Assembly: GCA_010015655.1 (NCBI GenBank)
Contig: ML976707.1
Coordinates: forward strand, 195,091-259,090
From: Bimuria novae-zelandiae CBS 107.79
Taxonomy: Eukaryota; Ascomycota; Dothideomycetes; Pleosporales; Didymosphaeriaceae
DNA: 64,000 nucleotides
Reading direction: 5' to 3'
Shown here: piece after piece, positions 35,301-45,899 of the stretch
Layout of the letters: each line of letters begins with the position of its first letter
Position numbering within the stretch: the first letter of the stretch is position 1
Translations under genes and position numbers: made by a program
Notes under the pieces: model-generated
What the model was told of the DNA's origin: nothing
Database searches by the model: none
The model's input: only the letters and a program-made list of their open reading frames with translations

Positions 35301-37345
35301 TTTAAAAATAGTTAGGTGATTAGTTAAGTAGGTACTTAATTACGCGAAGTAACACTAGATAAGGATAACCTAGACTAGTAGCTTAAATAATAGTAAACGC
35401 GCGAGCTAGATAGAGCTAAGCATCTAGTAGTAAGTAATATACTTACGCTAAGAGATACTCTAGAGCTACGTACCTAAAATAATTAAGATAAGTAAGACTA
35501 GCTAGATATAGTTATTAGCCTACCTAAGGGCTAGTACTAGATAGAGTAAGGGGAAGAGCTACTAAATTAATAATTAAATAATATAAGTAGATGTAATAAA
35601 ATTAATAGCTAAATTAATACTAGTAACGTTATAAAGGCTAGAACCCGCAGGATACCGCGCGTTTACTACACTATATTTATAGTAGCTATATAGTAATTAG
35701 CCAACACTAGGATGCTAGCTAATTAACTAAGGATAAGTCTACATCGAGATTAGCTCCCACTACTACTGAAGCAATAGAAGTAGCTCCAGAAGCATCCGTT
35801 TAACGCTAAGTTCCAGAAAGCAGCATTAATAAAGCTTTAGAGCTACCGTAGCAAGGGCTGTCTCGTGCCTACTATAGTGACTAGAGCCAGCGCCTAGGCT
35901 AAGATCCTATTATTAATGTGGGTATTTGCCTACAAGTTTAACGAGGATGGATATCTATACAAGTTTAAGGCGAGACTAGTCGTTAGAGGTGACCTACAGG
36001 AAGACTAGGGAGACACGTACGTAGCTACACTAGTTGCACAGGTATTCCGCTTTCTAGTTACTCTAGTAGTAGCTTTTAGTCTACGCGCCTATTAGTATTA
36101 TATTATTAACGCGTTTCTTAACGTATTACTAGATTAACTACTCTACGCCTACACTTTAGAAAGATTTATATATAAGCTTAGTAGGCTACTTAAGATAAAG
36201 AAAGCTTTTTATAGCCTTAAAGTTACTCCTCTACTCTAGTATAAGTATCTTAAGAATATACTACTTAGGCTAGGACTCTATCTAATTAAGGAGGTCTCTT
36301 ATCTATTTATAAGCAGGAGCCTAATAGTATACTTTTACGTAAATAATATTATTATCCTAGTATACTTAGATAACCTAGTAGCTTATGCGCAGTTCGAACA
36401 TAACTTAAAAACTTAGTATAAGCTACGCTTACTAGGAGAGCTTAGGTAGTTCTTAGGAATATAAATTATACAAGACTAAAAGAATAGTAGAATCTAGCTT
36501 AGTTAAGACTTATTTATAGACAAGGTTATAGCTAAGTATAGTCTATAAAGGCAGGGTTAAAGAAGCTATCCTATAGTATCTTTAGTTAGTAATTAGCTAT
36601 CTGCGAATATAGAGAAACTAGATAATTAAAAAATTAATTATTATTAGTAGCTAGTTATATCTTTAGGATATTTAGCAGTATACACACGTCCTAATATCTT
36701 ATAAACTTACTTAGTTCTTATAACTTATCTCTAAAATTTAGGCTAGAGTTATATTTAAGTAGCAGAGTATGTATAAAGCTACCTAATTAAAATAAAGAAC
36801 TAGGCCTACATGCTTTAAGATTAAACTAGGAAAACTTAATATACCTTTATATGAAGGTACTATTTTATAGAGTATTAAATATAGCATTTATAAATAATTA
36901 GGAAATACGTCGTAGCTCGTAAGGCTATTTATTTAAGCTCTACAAATTACTTATTAATTAGAAAGCAACCCTGTAACGCTTAGTTACTAAATTAACTACT
37001 AAGGTAGAGCTCCTAGCTCTATTAATAGCTAGTAGCAAGCTATAGTAGTAGAATAAAAAGTTTACGCATGTTAGATTTAGTATAGATATAGTCTACACGT
37101 TATTCTATAATAATTAATAAATAGTAGGCATTGTAGTCAAAGCAGAGAATAGGCTACAGACTAGACTCCGTCATATAGACACTTATTAGATATAGATACG
37201 GCAGGAAGTTGAGATAGGGAGGCTATAGATTAGCTAGAGGCCTACGAATTAAATACTAGCTAATAGCCTTCCTAAGGCACTATCGAAGTAGAAACACCTT
37301 AAATTTATAAAGTAACTAGGCCTTATAAACGTTTCTAGATTAATA
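32330..37345 (+). pseudogene. Copia-3 gag-pol, RIP-inactivated
   Basis: The Gag is unusually readable at 32370-32790 (QLWKYVDLDTSKDLVARLD, HLYLSRAKRSL). It is followed by a decayed CLYINKALRPQDW-type segment near 33300, the integrase, and the RT at about 35890-36500 (YKFKARLVVRGDLQED, FYSLKVTPLL, IVYFYVNNIIILVY). The RNase H is at about 36990-37330, ending NSLPKALSKQKHLKFI. Many stops are present. Confidence 0.8.
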
Positions 37346-37387
37346 GGTTTGTAAGCAGCTTTGTTATTTACTATAGCTAGGGGTATG

Positions 37388-37526
37388 TATTAGAGCTAGG
37401 ATATTTATAGTTAGCTCCTTAGTAGGTCTAGGAGTATATAGTTATCGTTCTCTTATTTATCGTTCTCTTATTACTTCATAATTAACGCAGTTTTCCTCTC
37501 CTTATTAGAGCCTGTCTGCTCTAACA
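37388..37526 (+). repeat. Copia-3 3' LTR
   Basis: It starts TATTAGAGCTAGGATATT and ends GCTCTAACA. The run TAGCTAGGGG just upstream is a plausible polypurine tract. It contains the 15-bp tandem duplication absent from the 5' copy. Confidence 0.85.
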
Positions 37527-38168
37527 TATATATATTAATAAGGTAATAAAGCGCTTTAAACTTCAGAATAGTGAAAGCTTTCTAGATACGCCTCTTTCTA
37601 CTAAGAAGCCTATTAAAATAGTTAGGGAAGCTTGTAAGTAGAGTATTAAGTAGTATTAATAATATATAGGCTTAGTACACTACATAGTAATTATATTTTA
37701 ATTTAATATTATATTTATATTCTTAAATCTTAAAGCTTTTATAGTCTTTAATAAATTCTAGTAAAGTTTACTTCGCCACGATTAACTACTTAATAAGATC
37801 TGTTAAGATCCAATATAACGCGTGTCGGGGCATTGGCACTTTTTTATGTGCCCAAGCAAAGATTCCTAACTTAGCCACGAATTACGTGACAAGTCACGCG
37901 TCCTAGAAATATCAGAAGTCCCAGAAATATCTTGGCATAGGAGACTTTGGGACAAATAAGACTCTAGAATATTTAAGATAGGACTTGTATATAGGAACGT
38001 TAAAGGTAGACGTTCTATCTTCGTGTTTAACTTAGTTTATTAATTTATTATTTAGATTATACTCTAGCTCTAGTTAATTTATTTATAACTATATATTACT
38101 ATTAATACTAATAACCTTATCAATGCACGCAAGGTATCAATAATTTACCTATTTTGATATTACTTTTA

Positions 38169-40024
38169 GAGTCCCCCCCCCAGATTTGACCCAACCCTAG
38201 ATTTGACCCAACAAAAGCACGCGACGCGCATGCATCACGCGTTATCCCCACCAATACCTCCCTAAACACCAAAAAGACAATTAAATCGCGAAATTCAAAT
38301 ACAGAAGGCTTTATATGTCTTTTAAAATAAAGATTTTTCTTCTCTAAATTCTGCTACAGACTTCTTTAAAGTTTCGCGACGCACCTTACACCGCAGGCAT
38401 TATGGCGGCTTAACGTAGTCTATAAGCCACGAAATAGCTTAGATCCTGTTAAACACGGAAGAAAAGACTCTTATATAATAGATTAAAAACTATACTATTA
38501 CTAGAACCTAAATTACCTACTTAATACTAAAGGAGCTTGCCCTCCTTGTGCGGGCTGCACGCGTTACGTATACGTTATAACTAGCCCCTCCTTTATAATT
38601 ACTCTCCTATATTAATAATAAATAGATTATACGTTTCTAAAAGAGGAACCCTAAAATAGAAGGGGTATTTGCTAGGCATCTTAAGCATTCACGAAAGGAA
38701 GGAGCATCCTACGCGCGTGTAGAGCGCTGGTTTAACGCAATAGCTTTAAAAATAGAGGAGCATGCGTACCTCCCTTCGGATATATAGAACATGGATGAGT
38801 CAGGATTCGGTATTAGTAAGGAGCAGATTATAAAGGTATTAGTATACCTTAATACTACTTAAAAGGACAAAGTAATTACTAGAAAGCAAGAATAGGTTAC
38901 AGATATTAAGTATATTAATACTATAGGCGAAGCGCTAGCTCCCCTCCTAATCTTTAAAGAAAATAATATTAATATATAATAGATTAATAAGCAATCGCCT
39001 CTAGGGTGGCATTTTGCTACTAGTAAGAATAGCTAGATATTAAATAACCTGGGTCTGGAATAGCTAAAGAGAGTATTTAATCTATTAACCCGCGACAAGG
39101 CTACGGGGCGCTAGCGTTTACTTATCGCGGATAGACATAGAAGTTATATACGCGTAGATTTTATCGCCTACTATATAAAAAATTAGATTAATTTTCTAAT
39201 TATGCCTGCTTATTGCTTGCATATACTTTAACCTCTTAATCTTAGCATCTTTTTAGCGTTTAAACGGTATTACTCCTGTGAGACGCATGCGATATCCCGG
39301 CTTAGCTTATAGCGCATCCCGCGATTAGAGTAGATAGAATTACTATCCTGCGCACGAGAGAAGGTAATATTAAAGAAAAATATACTTAGTAAATAGCGTG
39401 CCGCTAGCTTATAGCCTATATTACCTATACGCGTCCTTAGAAACCTGCCTCGCAAGTCGCCCCCGCTATTACCTATCCTAGCTACACTATAACAAGCGAC
39501 TAATCTAGATCTCTCTCTACTATAGAGCTCTTCTCTAGAGCTAGTAAAACTACTAAGATTAAATAAGCGATTTATAAAGTCGCTTCGCGAGGATCCCGCA
39601 GTCCTCTTGCTAGTAAAACGCTACGCAGAACAGATAACACGCCTCTACGAAATATAGAATGCTATAATAGCTATTTAAGCTAAGTAGATTGTAGATTAGT
39701 CTAAGCTTTTTTAGAAGCGAAAGAAGGCTAAGAAAGGAAAAAGAGTTTAACTAGAAAGTTAATTAATCTACATAACAACGGAAGTGTTACAGATCGCCCG
39801 CGAGGAGGAGGCAAAGCTAATAATAAAATAAGTAAGGGGGCGCCCACAAAAGGTTGTAGTACTAGAAGAAGATAGTTAGGAGGAAGCGGAAGGTTCAGAT
39901 TATTCAATAGATAGTTTATTAGAGGGGCTGGCAAAGCGCACGCGACGCGCAATGCGATCGCGTGCACAGAGTTAATTTTGCTGGGTTAAATCTAGGGTTG
40001 GGTCAAATCTGGGGGGGGAGACTC
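38169..40024 (+). mobile_element. pogo/Tigger-type DNA transposon, family 2
   Basis: The inverted repeats (about 38169-38212 and 39982-40024) start GAGTCCCCCCCCCAGATTTG and GAGTCTCCCCCCCCAGATTT. TA lies outside at 38167-38168 and 40025-40026. Each repeat holds the 14-mer AGATTTGACCCAAC twice, 17 bp apart, with transitions in the right copy. The transposase is on the plus strand. The ends are unrelated in sequence to the element at 946-2848. Confidence 0.88.
38402..39975 (+). pseudogene. pogo/Tigger DDE transposase (family 2), RIP-inactivated
   Basis: The reading starts near ATG 38402 and is interrupted by many TAA/TAG codons. It contains a DNA-binding part with KEGASYARVERWFNAIALKI, then the catalytic motif NMDESGFGISKEQ (38790-38828). 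It continues SPLGWHFATS, RDKATGR, RLLIADRHRSYI (third-motif region, about 39118-39150), and AYCLHILQPLNLSIFLAFKR (about 39208-39265, in other family members PHCSHLLQPLD-like). A basic tail ends at TAA 39975. This is a standard pogo transposase order. Confidence 0.85.
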
Positions 40025-42312
40025 TACTTAAAAACTAACCTTAGTCTCCTTTAAGAGTAGCTTCCTTAAAGAGTTTAATATCTTAAATATCTTTAATATA
40101 CGTAAATATAAAATCCTTTCTAACGCTATAGATATCTTTAAGAAAAATAGTATTATAGCTAAAAATAAAAGAAGCTACTATAATAAACCTAACTTCTTTT
40201 ATACTAATTAAAAGTATACGGAACTCTAGATTTCGTAACATAACTTATACTTATATAAAATAAAGAAAGAATAGGAAGAGACTAATTAGACTATATTTAC
40301 CTCTATCTATATAAATGGGGACGCACTTAAGTAGATTAAACTATACTTTAATAAATACCTAGCTAAAGATATTATCTCTAGAGACGCAACTGATAACATT
40401 ATAAAAAACTATAATAACTTTTATAAAACGATAAAATAATACTTTAGAATTACTAACAAAATTGATATTGCTAAACGCGCTTTATAAAACCTTTAATAAA
40501 TATATTCTATAATAGAATATAACGCTAAAGTTTTTTAGTACTAAATCTAAATATAATAAAATACTGTTAGTCGTATAATAATATACCGCAAGGGCTAAAG
40601 CGATTAGTAAGAGAACAACTACTACGTACTATTACAAAGACTACTACTATAAAGATACTATTAGAGAAGTTATCTAGATTAATAAAGACTAGTACGAGCT
40701 AGAACGCGATCTACGCTAGAATTAGGGTAAGAAGAAAGCTAGTAAACCACCTGCGATAAAAATTAACTACTAAAACACTTTATAGACGTCACGTTCGAAG
40801 CAAGATAACTATAATTACTAACATATAAAAGGAATCTAGTACTATTACTAAATTAGCTCTTTAGAAAAGGGAATAAGAAAGGTTTTAGTCCCTCAAAAGC
40901 ATAATAATAATAACTATATATAAATGCCTAATGGAAATTAACCACTAATAACTCAGACACGTAACTACTTTATATATGGTAAACTAGGCTATATCGCTAG
41001 GAACCATGAATCTAAGAATACGAATATTAGATATTTAAATATGCTAACAATTAATGCCGGATTAGATAATAAGAAAAAGCAGGTAATATCATTTATTAAA
41101 ATATTAAATAATAACTTAGAATAATTAGACTTGCTCAATTTATAACTATATAAGAATATAAATAAAGAATTAGACATAAAAGAGATTATGCTAATTTAAC
41201 AATTACTTACGCTATACCTAAACAGATATAATTAGATAAGGAAGACTATAAACGACTTTAACATGTTAAAATAACACTAACTGCGCGAAGGAGACTTCGG
41301 ATAAATAGCTATAGATCTAATATTCATTATATATCCTTTTAAATAAACTAATATAGTTAGTAAAAAAGATCGTGAGTAGGCTAATGCACGCTATCGAAAC
41401 GACGCTAATAATAGTTCTCCTATTAATAATCTAAAATATAAAACAAAGTATAACCTAGACTACTAAAACCCTCTGCATGAATATCTACATTACAGATTCT
41501 ATAGAGAAGACTAATGCAACATTTACTTTTATGCTAAGTAATGAGAATATTTCCCTTTATAGTAATAATATTACTATTAAGAATAGTTTAGTTATCTAAT
41601 CTCGTACTACGACGCCTATCTTTAAAGTAAGTAAGAAGTAAGATATTGTTTATAAATATATTAGGCTAAAAATTAGGCCCTAATACTAATGATAGATAGA
41701 AAATACATAGTATAGATCTAATAAACGTATTTACACCCTAACTACGAGCAATATGCAGATTAGAAAAAGAAATATAGATTTAATAAACTAAGTAAAAGGG
41801 TAGTAACCCTAAAAATTAAAATTGCTAAAAATAGTGAAGCATCCTGTGATAAAGTCTATTAATACCTATTAAATAAAATAAAGAAAAGTAACTCTAAGTT
41901 AGCAAAAATATTTATTAAAAAATATCTTTTTTAGACCTAGGCTTAGGCGGGAAAACGCTTAAAGAACTAAAAATTATAAATAGTTACGCTTTAATAAAGC
42001 GACTAGTGAAGCTTAAAATAATATAAATAATGGCTATGCTAGACTTAAGAGCCTGTGAGAACAATATATTATAAACCGTACTTAATAAAGCTATATTATA
42101 TCCAATTATTATTATAAATATATACCTCCTGCTAAGTACACCGCAAATAGAATATAATATTAAAATAATAGTTATGATGTATAGATACTAGAAAACGATT
42201 ACCCTTAATATCATTAAGGAAGTCAGTTACGCTATAGAACTAAAACTAGCCTAATTATGAAAGTATAATCCTATTATTAAAAAAATACTATTCTTTAAAC
42301 CCTGTAAATATG

Positions 42313-42790
42313 TGTTAGGATCTGTATTTAGCATCACCAGGCTAACATTCTGAGACGGACAAGGTCTTATGGGAGCCAATGGTGGCACAGCAATGGGCAG
42401 GTCACGTGACTGCTCGAAGCGCTCGAAGCGAGCAAGTCGAGCAGGTGCATAAGGCCAAGGCTGTGCTCGCTCTGCTCGAAGCGAGCAAGTCGAGCAGGTG
42501 CATAAGGCCAAGGCTGTGCTCGCTCTGCTCGAGTCGAGCAAGTCGAGCATGCTAAGTATATAGGAACATGAGGATAGACTCTTCCACCTCGTGTTCAACC
42601 TGTTTATCAATCTATCGTTTAGATTTAACTCAGGCTCTCGTCGATTTGATTATAACTCCTACGTCCTCCCGATACCAACAACCCTATTGACCAGCTCAAG
42701 CAGTCAATACTCCTTTCTTGCCTAACAAGTATTCTTGCCCGAGAACCAACCCTAACTACTTACGGATTAGCTACCCGTAGGGACTTAACA
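42313..42790 (+). repeat. Solo LTR, family T, with internal 53-bp tandem repeat
   Basis: It starts TGTTAGGATCTG and ends GGGACTTAACA. The exact flanking duplication is ATATG (42308-42312 and 42791-42795). It is the best preserved and longest copy (478 bp), with little RIP change. The extra length is mostly the tandem repeat at 42421-42549. Promoter-like TATATAGGAAC (42559) sits upstream of the conserved 3' part. Confidence 0.9.
42421..42549 (+). repeat. 53-bp tandem repeat, about 2.4 copies
   Basis: Units begin GCTCGAAGCGAGCAAGTCGA at 42421 and 42474, with a partial third at 42527. The first two are nearly identical. Each contains the inverted repeat GCTCGAAGCGAGC. It lies in the U3-like part of the solo LTR. 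Confidence 0.9.
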
Positions 42791-43167
42791 ATATGTATTA
42801 TAAGTAAAACTTACGTATTAATATAATACAATATTAGATAAGAGTACTATAAATATCTTAGTCTTATAATGAGAAATTCATCAACACAAAGCATTCTTAG
42901 TAAACGGTAGTAGAAACTACTAGGTTATTAAGCATAAGAAGATAGATAACACACTCTATAAAACTCCAAAATACTATTATTCGTGGAATCATATGTTCAC
43001 TAAGAAATAAGGAAAGAATAACGTTCTAGAATATTAATCCTAGGATCTCGCAATAGACCAAGAGGAAGGGAAAACGCCATCCTTTAGACTACTATATAGT
43101 AAGACTAGAAACGAACTCTAGTGAGAAAAGAAATTTATTTAAGATAAACCTTAATAAAGGATATATA

Positions 43168-43414
43168 TGCAACGGCCAGCAGGATATAGCCTTGCGGCTG
43201 ATAGATTGGCGCTATGTACAAAGACTCAAAGCTAAAGAAGAGAAAGGGATAGAGAGGGCCGAGTAGGCGGCATATAGTCTACCGCTATCTAGTAACTGCC
43301 ATCTCAATGCTGCGACTGCCTTCTCAGTGTAGCAGCTGCCATCACAGCGTGGCAACTGCCATCCATCGCCCTTGTAACGATGTCCAGCTCACAGCAAGTC
43401 CCACGATCGTCACA
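43168..43414. repeat. Solo LTR, family S
   Basis: It starts TGCAACGGCCAGCAGG and ends GATCGTCACA. The duplication ATATA flanks it (43163-43167 and 43415-43419). It is much less RIP-altered than its relative at 22091-22335 (CTTGCGGCTGATAG versus CTCGCGGCTAATAA). Confidence 0.85.
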
Positions 43415-43893
43415 ATATATAACATTTAAAATCACTATTAGCTAGCCTTTTAATATTAATTTTAAAAAAAGATAGCACACCACGACTATACGTTAATTAT
43501 TAAAAAATTAATACCTACTACTTAATATCTTATAGCTTAGAGACTAACTCTCTAGAGCTAAGATCTTTATAATAACAGATCTATAAGATAGATACTACCT
43601 TATATAAATTAAAAAGATTAGTATATAAAAGACAGAGTTTAGATGACGCTATAGGGTATTTAAATATATAGTTATGTCTTTTAGACTTACTAACGCACTG
43701 GCGAATTTCTGAGTACTAATTAATAATATACTTAATAATAATCTAGATATATTTATTATTATATATATAGATATTATATTTATCTTTTTTAACAATGAAT
43801 TAGACTACTTTCTTATGTATAAATAGTATTAAAAGCACTAAATACAGTACAATTTAAAATTAAATTAAAAAGTTATAAATAGCACGTAACTAG

Positions 43894-45696
43894 TGTGGCG
43901 CATAGTCACAACGATTAGGGAGCTTAAAAATAAAGTCTATTAAGGAGAGGAAGCACTATAATAACTAGCTATTTATAAGTTTAAAAGATTGCGTGCTTAG
44001 CTACTTAGCTATTTAGCTTAACTCTAACTAGCGTAAAAATCTTTAGTAAGGTGCCTTTCATAATATACCCTCTAACTTATAAAGCGTAGCAAGATAGGCT
44101 AAATAGTAACTTAAAGTATAAAAGGTAGTAAACTTACGCGTAAAGCTTAGATCTCTAGCTCGCTAGGTAATTAGTCTAAGTAGCTAGTTTATATATAGTT
44201 CTAAGAAAAAGGTAAAGAAGAAAAAGAATAGCATACTTTTACTATAAAGTTTTAATAAATATTTAAGAATAATTATTTACTTATAACGTGACCCGCGCGA
44301 GCACTTGCATATATAAATAAAAAAAATAAGTAGCTATAGAATTATAGTGCCTAGCTAGTAAAGGCTTACTTACCTATAGACTTATTATAATCTATACTTT
44401 AATATTTCTTAAAAAGACTAGAGGAGGGTCTACTACTTACCCCTTATATTTAAGTTTAGTTAATAATACTTTCTACTAATCCTTTTAAATTTAGCTTTTA
44501 ATTTCACTAATCTCCTTACTTATAAGCTTATTATAAAGCTTATAAAAAGCTTCTCCCTAGAGCGCGTACTAAAGGTGGTTACACTTTATAGGCTCCTATT
44601 AATGCTAGCTATTTACTCTACATAGACACTTATAGCTTGTATTAGGAGTGCGCCCTCTAAGCGCAGCGTACATGCCTGCGTGCTTAGTTATTTAGCTAAG
44701 CTATGCAAGCCAGCGAGCGTATCCTTCTAGAGATAGAGTTACTACTACGCCTAGTCGCGATAGGCTATTAAGCTCTCTCTAAGCCTACTTATAGTTGTAT
44801 CGTGATACTAAGCGTAGGAAATCATTTATTAGTAGCGTACCTTTTATCTTTAAGAAATTTAAGAGCACAGCGTTGGCGTGTGCGCGGTTCTATTTAGATA
44901 GCTATTTAGTTATGTCTATTATTCTGCTGCTCTGTGGGCGTAGGGTGACCTCTCTATATATATGTCGTACCTGCTCCTTCTAATTATTATCGCTTAGATA
45001 GAAATTATTCTTAAGTTCTTTAATTAGCGCATGTAGCGTCTACTACTTACTTAATTATAGTATTATAAGCTCTAGCCTTTATAGATTAACTATAGTATAG
45101 ACTTAGTTTTAGAGTACCTAAAGCTTTATTATAAATTAATTATAAATAGTAGACTCTAGCTTATAGCGCTTAAGCTATTATATATAAGGCTTACTACTAG
45201 TATTTATATCTAGTAGCTCTAGAGCCTAGTTGTATATATTTATTTACTTAGTAGCCTTAAGGTTAATATAACTTTATATTCTTTAAGTCTTTAGGTGGTA
45301 CTTAAGCCACACATACTAAGGTAGGAATAAATTATAATTTATAAGTTAATTACTTACTAGGAGCTTTATAGTAGTTATTATATAGTTTAGCTTTATTATA
45401 AGTTATAAGCGTCAAGACGTAAGCGTAAGAATAATAGAAAGTAAAAAATAGTTCACTACTATAATTATTAGTTAGTATAAAATAAGTATATTATAAAGTG
45501 TTATAAAAATACTAGGCTTATAACTATAGCGCATAGTTATAATAATTAAAGAGCTTAAAAATAAAGTCTATTAAGGAGAGGAAGCTCTATAATAACTAGC
45601 TATTTATAGGTTTAGGGGATCGCGTGCTTGGCTGCTTGGCTGCTTGGCTCAATCCTAGCTAGCGCAGAAAGCTCTAGCAAGGTGCCTTTTGCAACA
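43894..45696. mobile_element. Short LTR retroelement without recognisable protein (LARD/TRIM-like)
   Basis: Two 172-bp LTRs (43894-44065 and 45525-45696; TGTGGCGCATAGTCACAAC versus TATAGCGCATAGTTATAAT) enclose only 1.46 kb. The flanks ACTAG and ACTAT agree at four of five bases. No Gag or Pol motif was seen in the plus-strand reading. On the minus strand a broken hypothetical reading (RPQSSRIIDITK, NAVLLNFLKIKGTLL, near 44820-44960) is present but unassigned. The element would depend on a partner for transposition. Confidence 0.7.
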
Positions 45697-45899
45697 ACTA
45701 TAACTACTAAAGTTTTCTACTAAGAGCGGGGCGCTAGACAAGGTAGATTAAAAACCTACCTAAGCTAATCTTAAAAGGATGTCTGGCCAACAAAGTTAAA
45801 ATAAGAAACACTAAGTAATAGACAGAGCTATAGGATACAGGTCTAGCAACACCTAAAAATAAGCCATATAGGTGTCGCGCGAGGTAATAGAAACCCGTA

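Larger units (their letters stand above)
32002..37526 (+). mobile_element. Copia-3, full-length Ty1/copia retrotransposon with short LTRs (RIP-degraded)
   Basis: The LTRs are at 32002-32125 (124 bp, TGTTATGGCTAGGA...) and 37388-37526 (139 bp, ...CTGCTCTAACA). The 3' LTR is longer by a 15-bp tandem duplication (TATCGTTCTCTTATT twice). The flanks are TATAT on both sides (31997-32001 and 37527-37531). The TA-rich duplication alone would be weak, but the LTR pair makes the borders firm. Confidence 0.88.
31521..37800 (+). pseudogene. Older copia RT/RNase H fragment, split by Copia-3
   Basis: Copia RT motifs are visible at 31680-31990 (LYRLRDFSLLWYKKF, INFILFYVDNIVLIYKK, where YVDN replaces YVDD). 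After Copia-3 (32002-37526) the reading continues at 37533 (KRFKLQNSESFLDTPLSTKK, then YIGLVHYI) up to the LTR at 37801. Only about 750 bp of this element remain. It predates Copia-3. Confidence 0.7.
37801..40080 (+). repeat. LTR, family T, interrupted by a second pogo element
   Basis: It starts TGTTAAGATCCAATA. Before the insertion it ends GATATTACTTTTA (38168). After it, it resumes CTTAAAAACTAACCTTAG and ends GAGTTTAATA at 40080, matching the family's ...CGAGAACTAACCTTAG...TTAACA. Net length is about 410 bp. A clean flanking duplication was not seen, so it may be solo or a leftover of a larger element. Confidence 0.75.
40081..43893 (+). pseudogene. Old Gypsy fragment (Gag to RT), split by two solo LTRs
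   Basis: Gag-like sequence lies at about 40300-40620 (NYNNFYKTIK, ITNKIDIAKRAL, typical of Ty3 Gag). Nucleocapsid/protease debris follows to 42312. An RT start lies at 43480-43800 (VDY-K-LN..YY, ending at a decayed LLYIQILYLSF where the DD motif would lie). Solo LTRs at 42313-42790 and 43168-43414 interrupt it, and an LTR element starts at 43894. There is no intact domain. Confidence 0.6.

Noticed and set aside
39270..39967. Minus-strand ORFs of 61 and 79 codons
   Set aside because: They are antisense to the readable pogo family 2 transposase and have no motifs.
42251..42610. 119-codon minus-strand ORF with repeated LCTCSTCSLRAERAQ-like units
   Set aside because: The apparent protein repeat is the translation of the 53-bp tandem repeat in a solo LTR.
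44795..44983. 62-codon plus-strand ORF
   Set aside because: It lies inside the protein-less LTR element, is short and isolated, and is composed like its surroundings.
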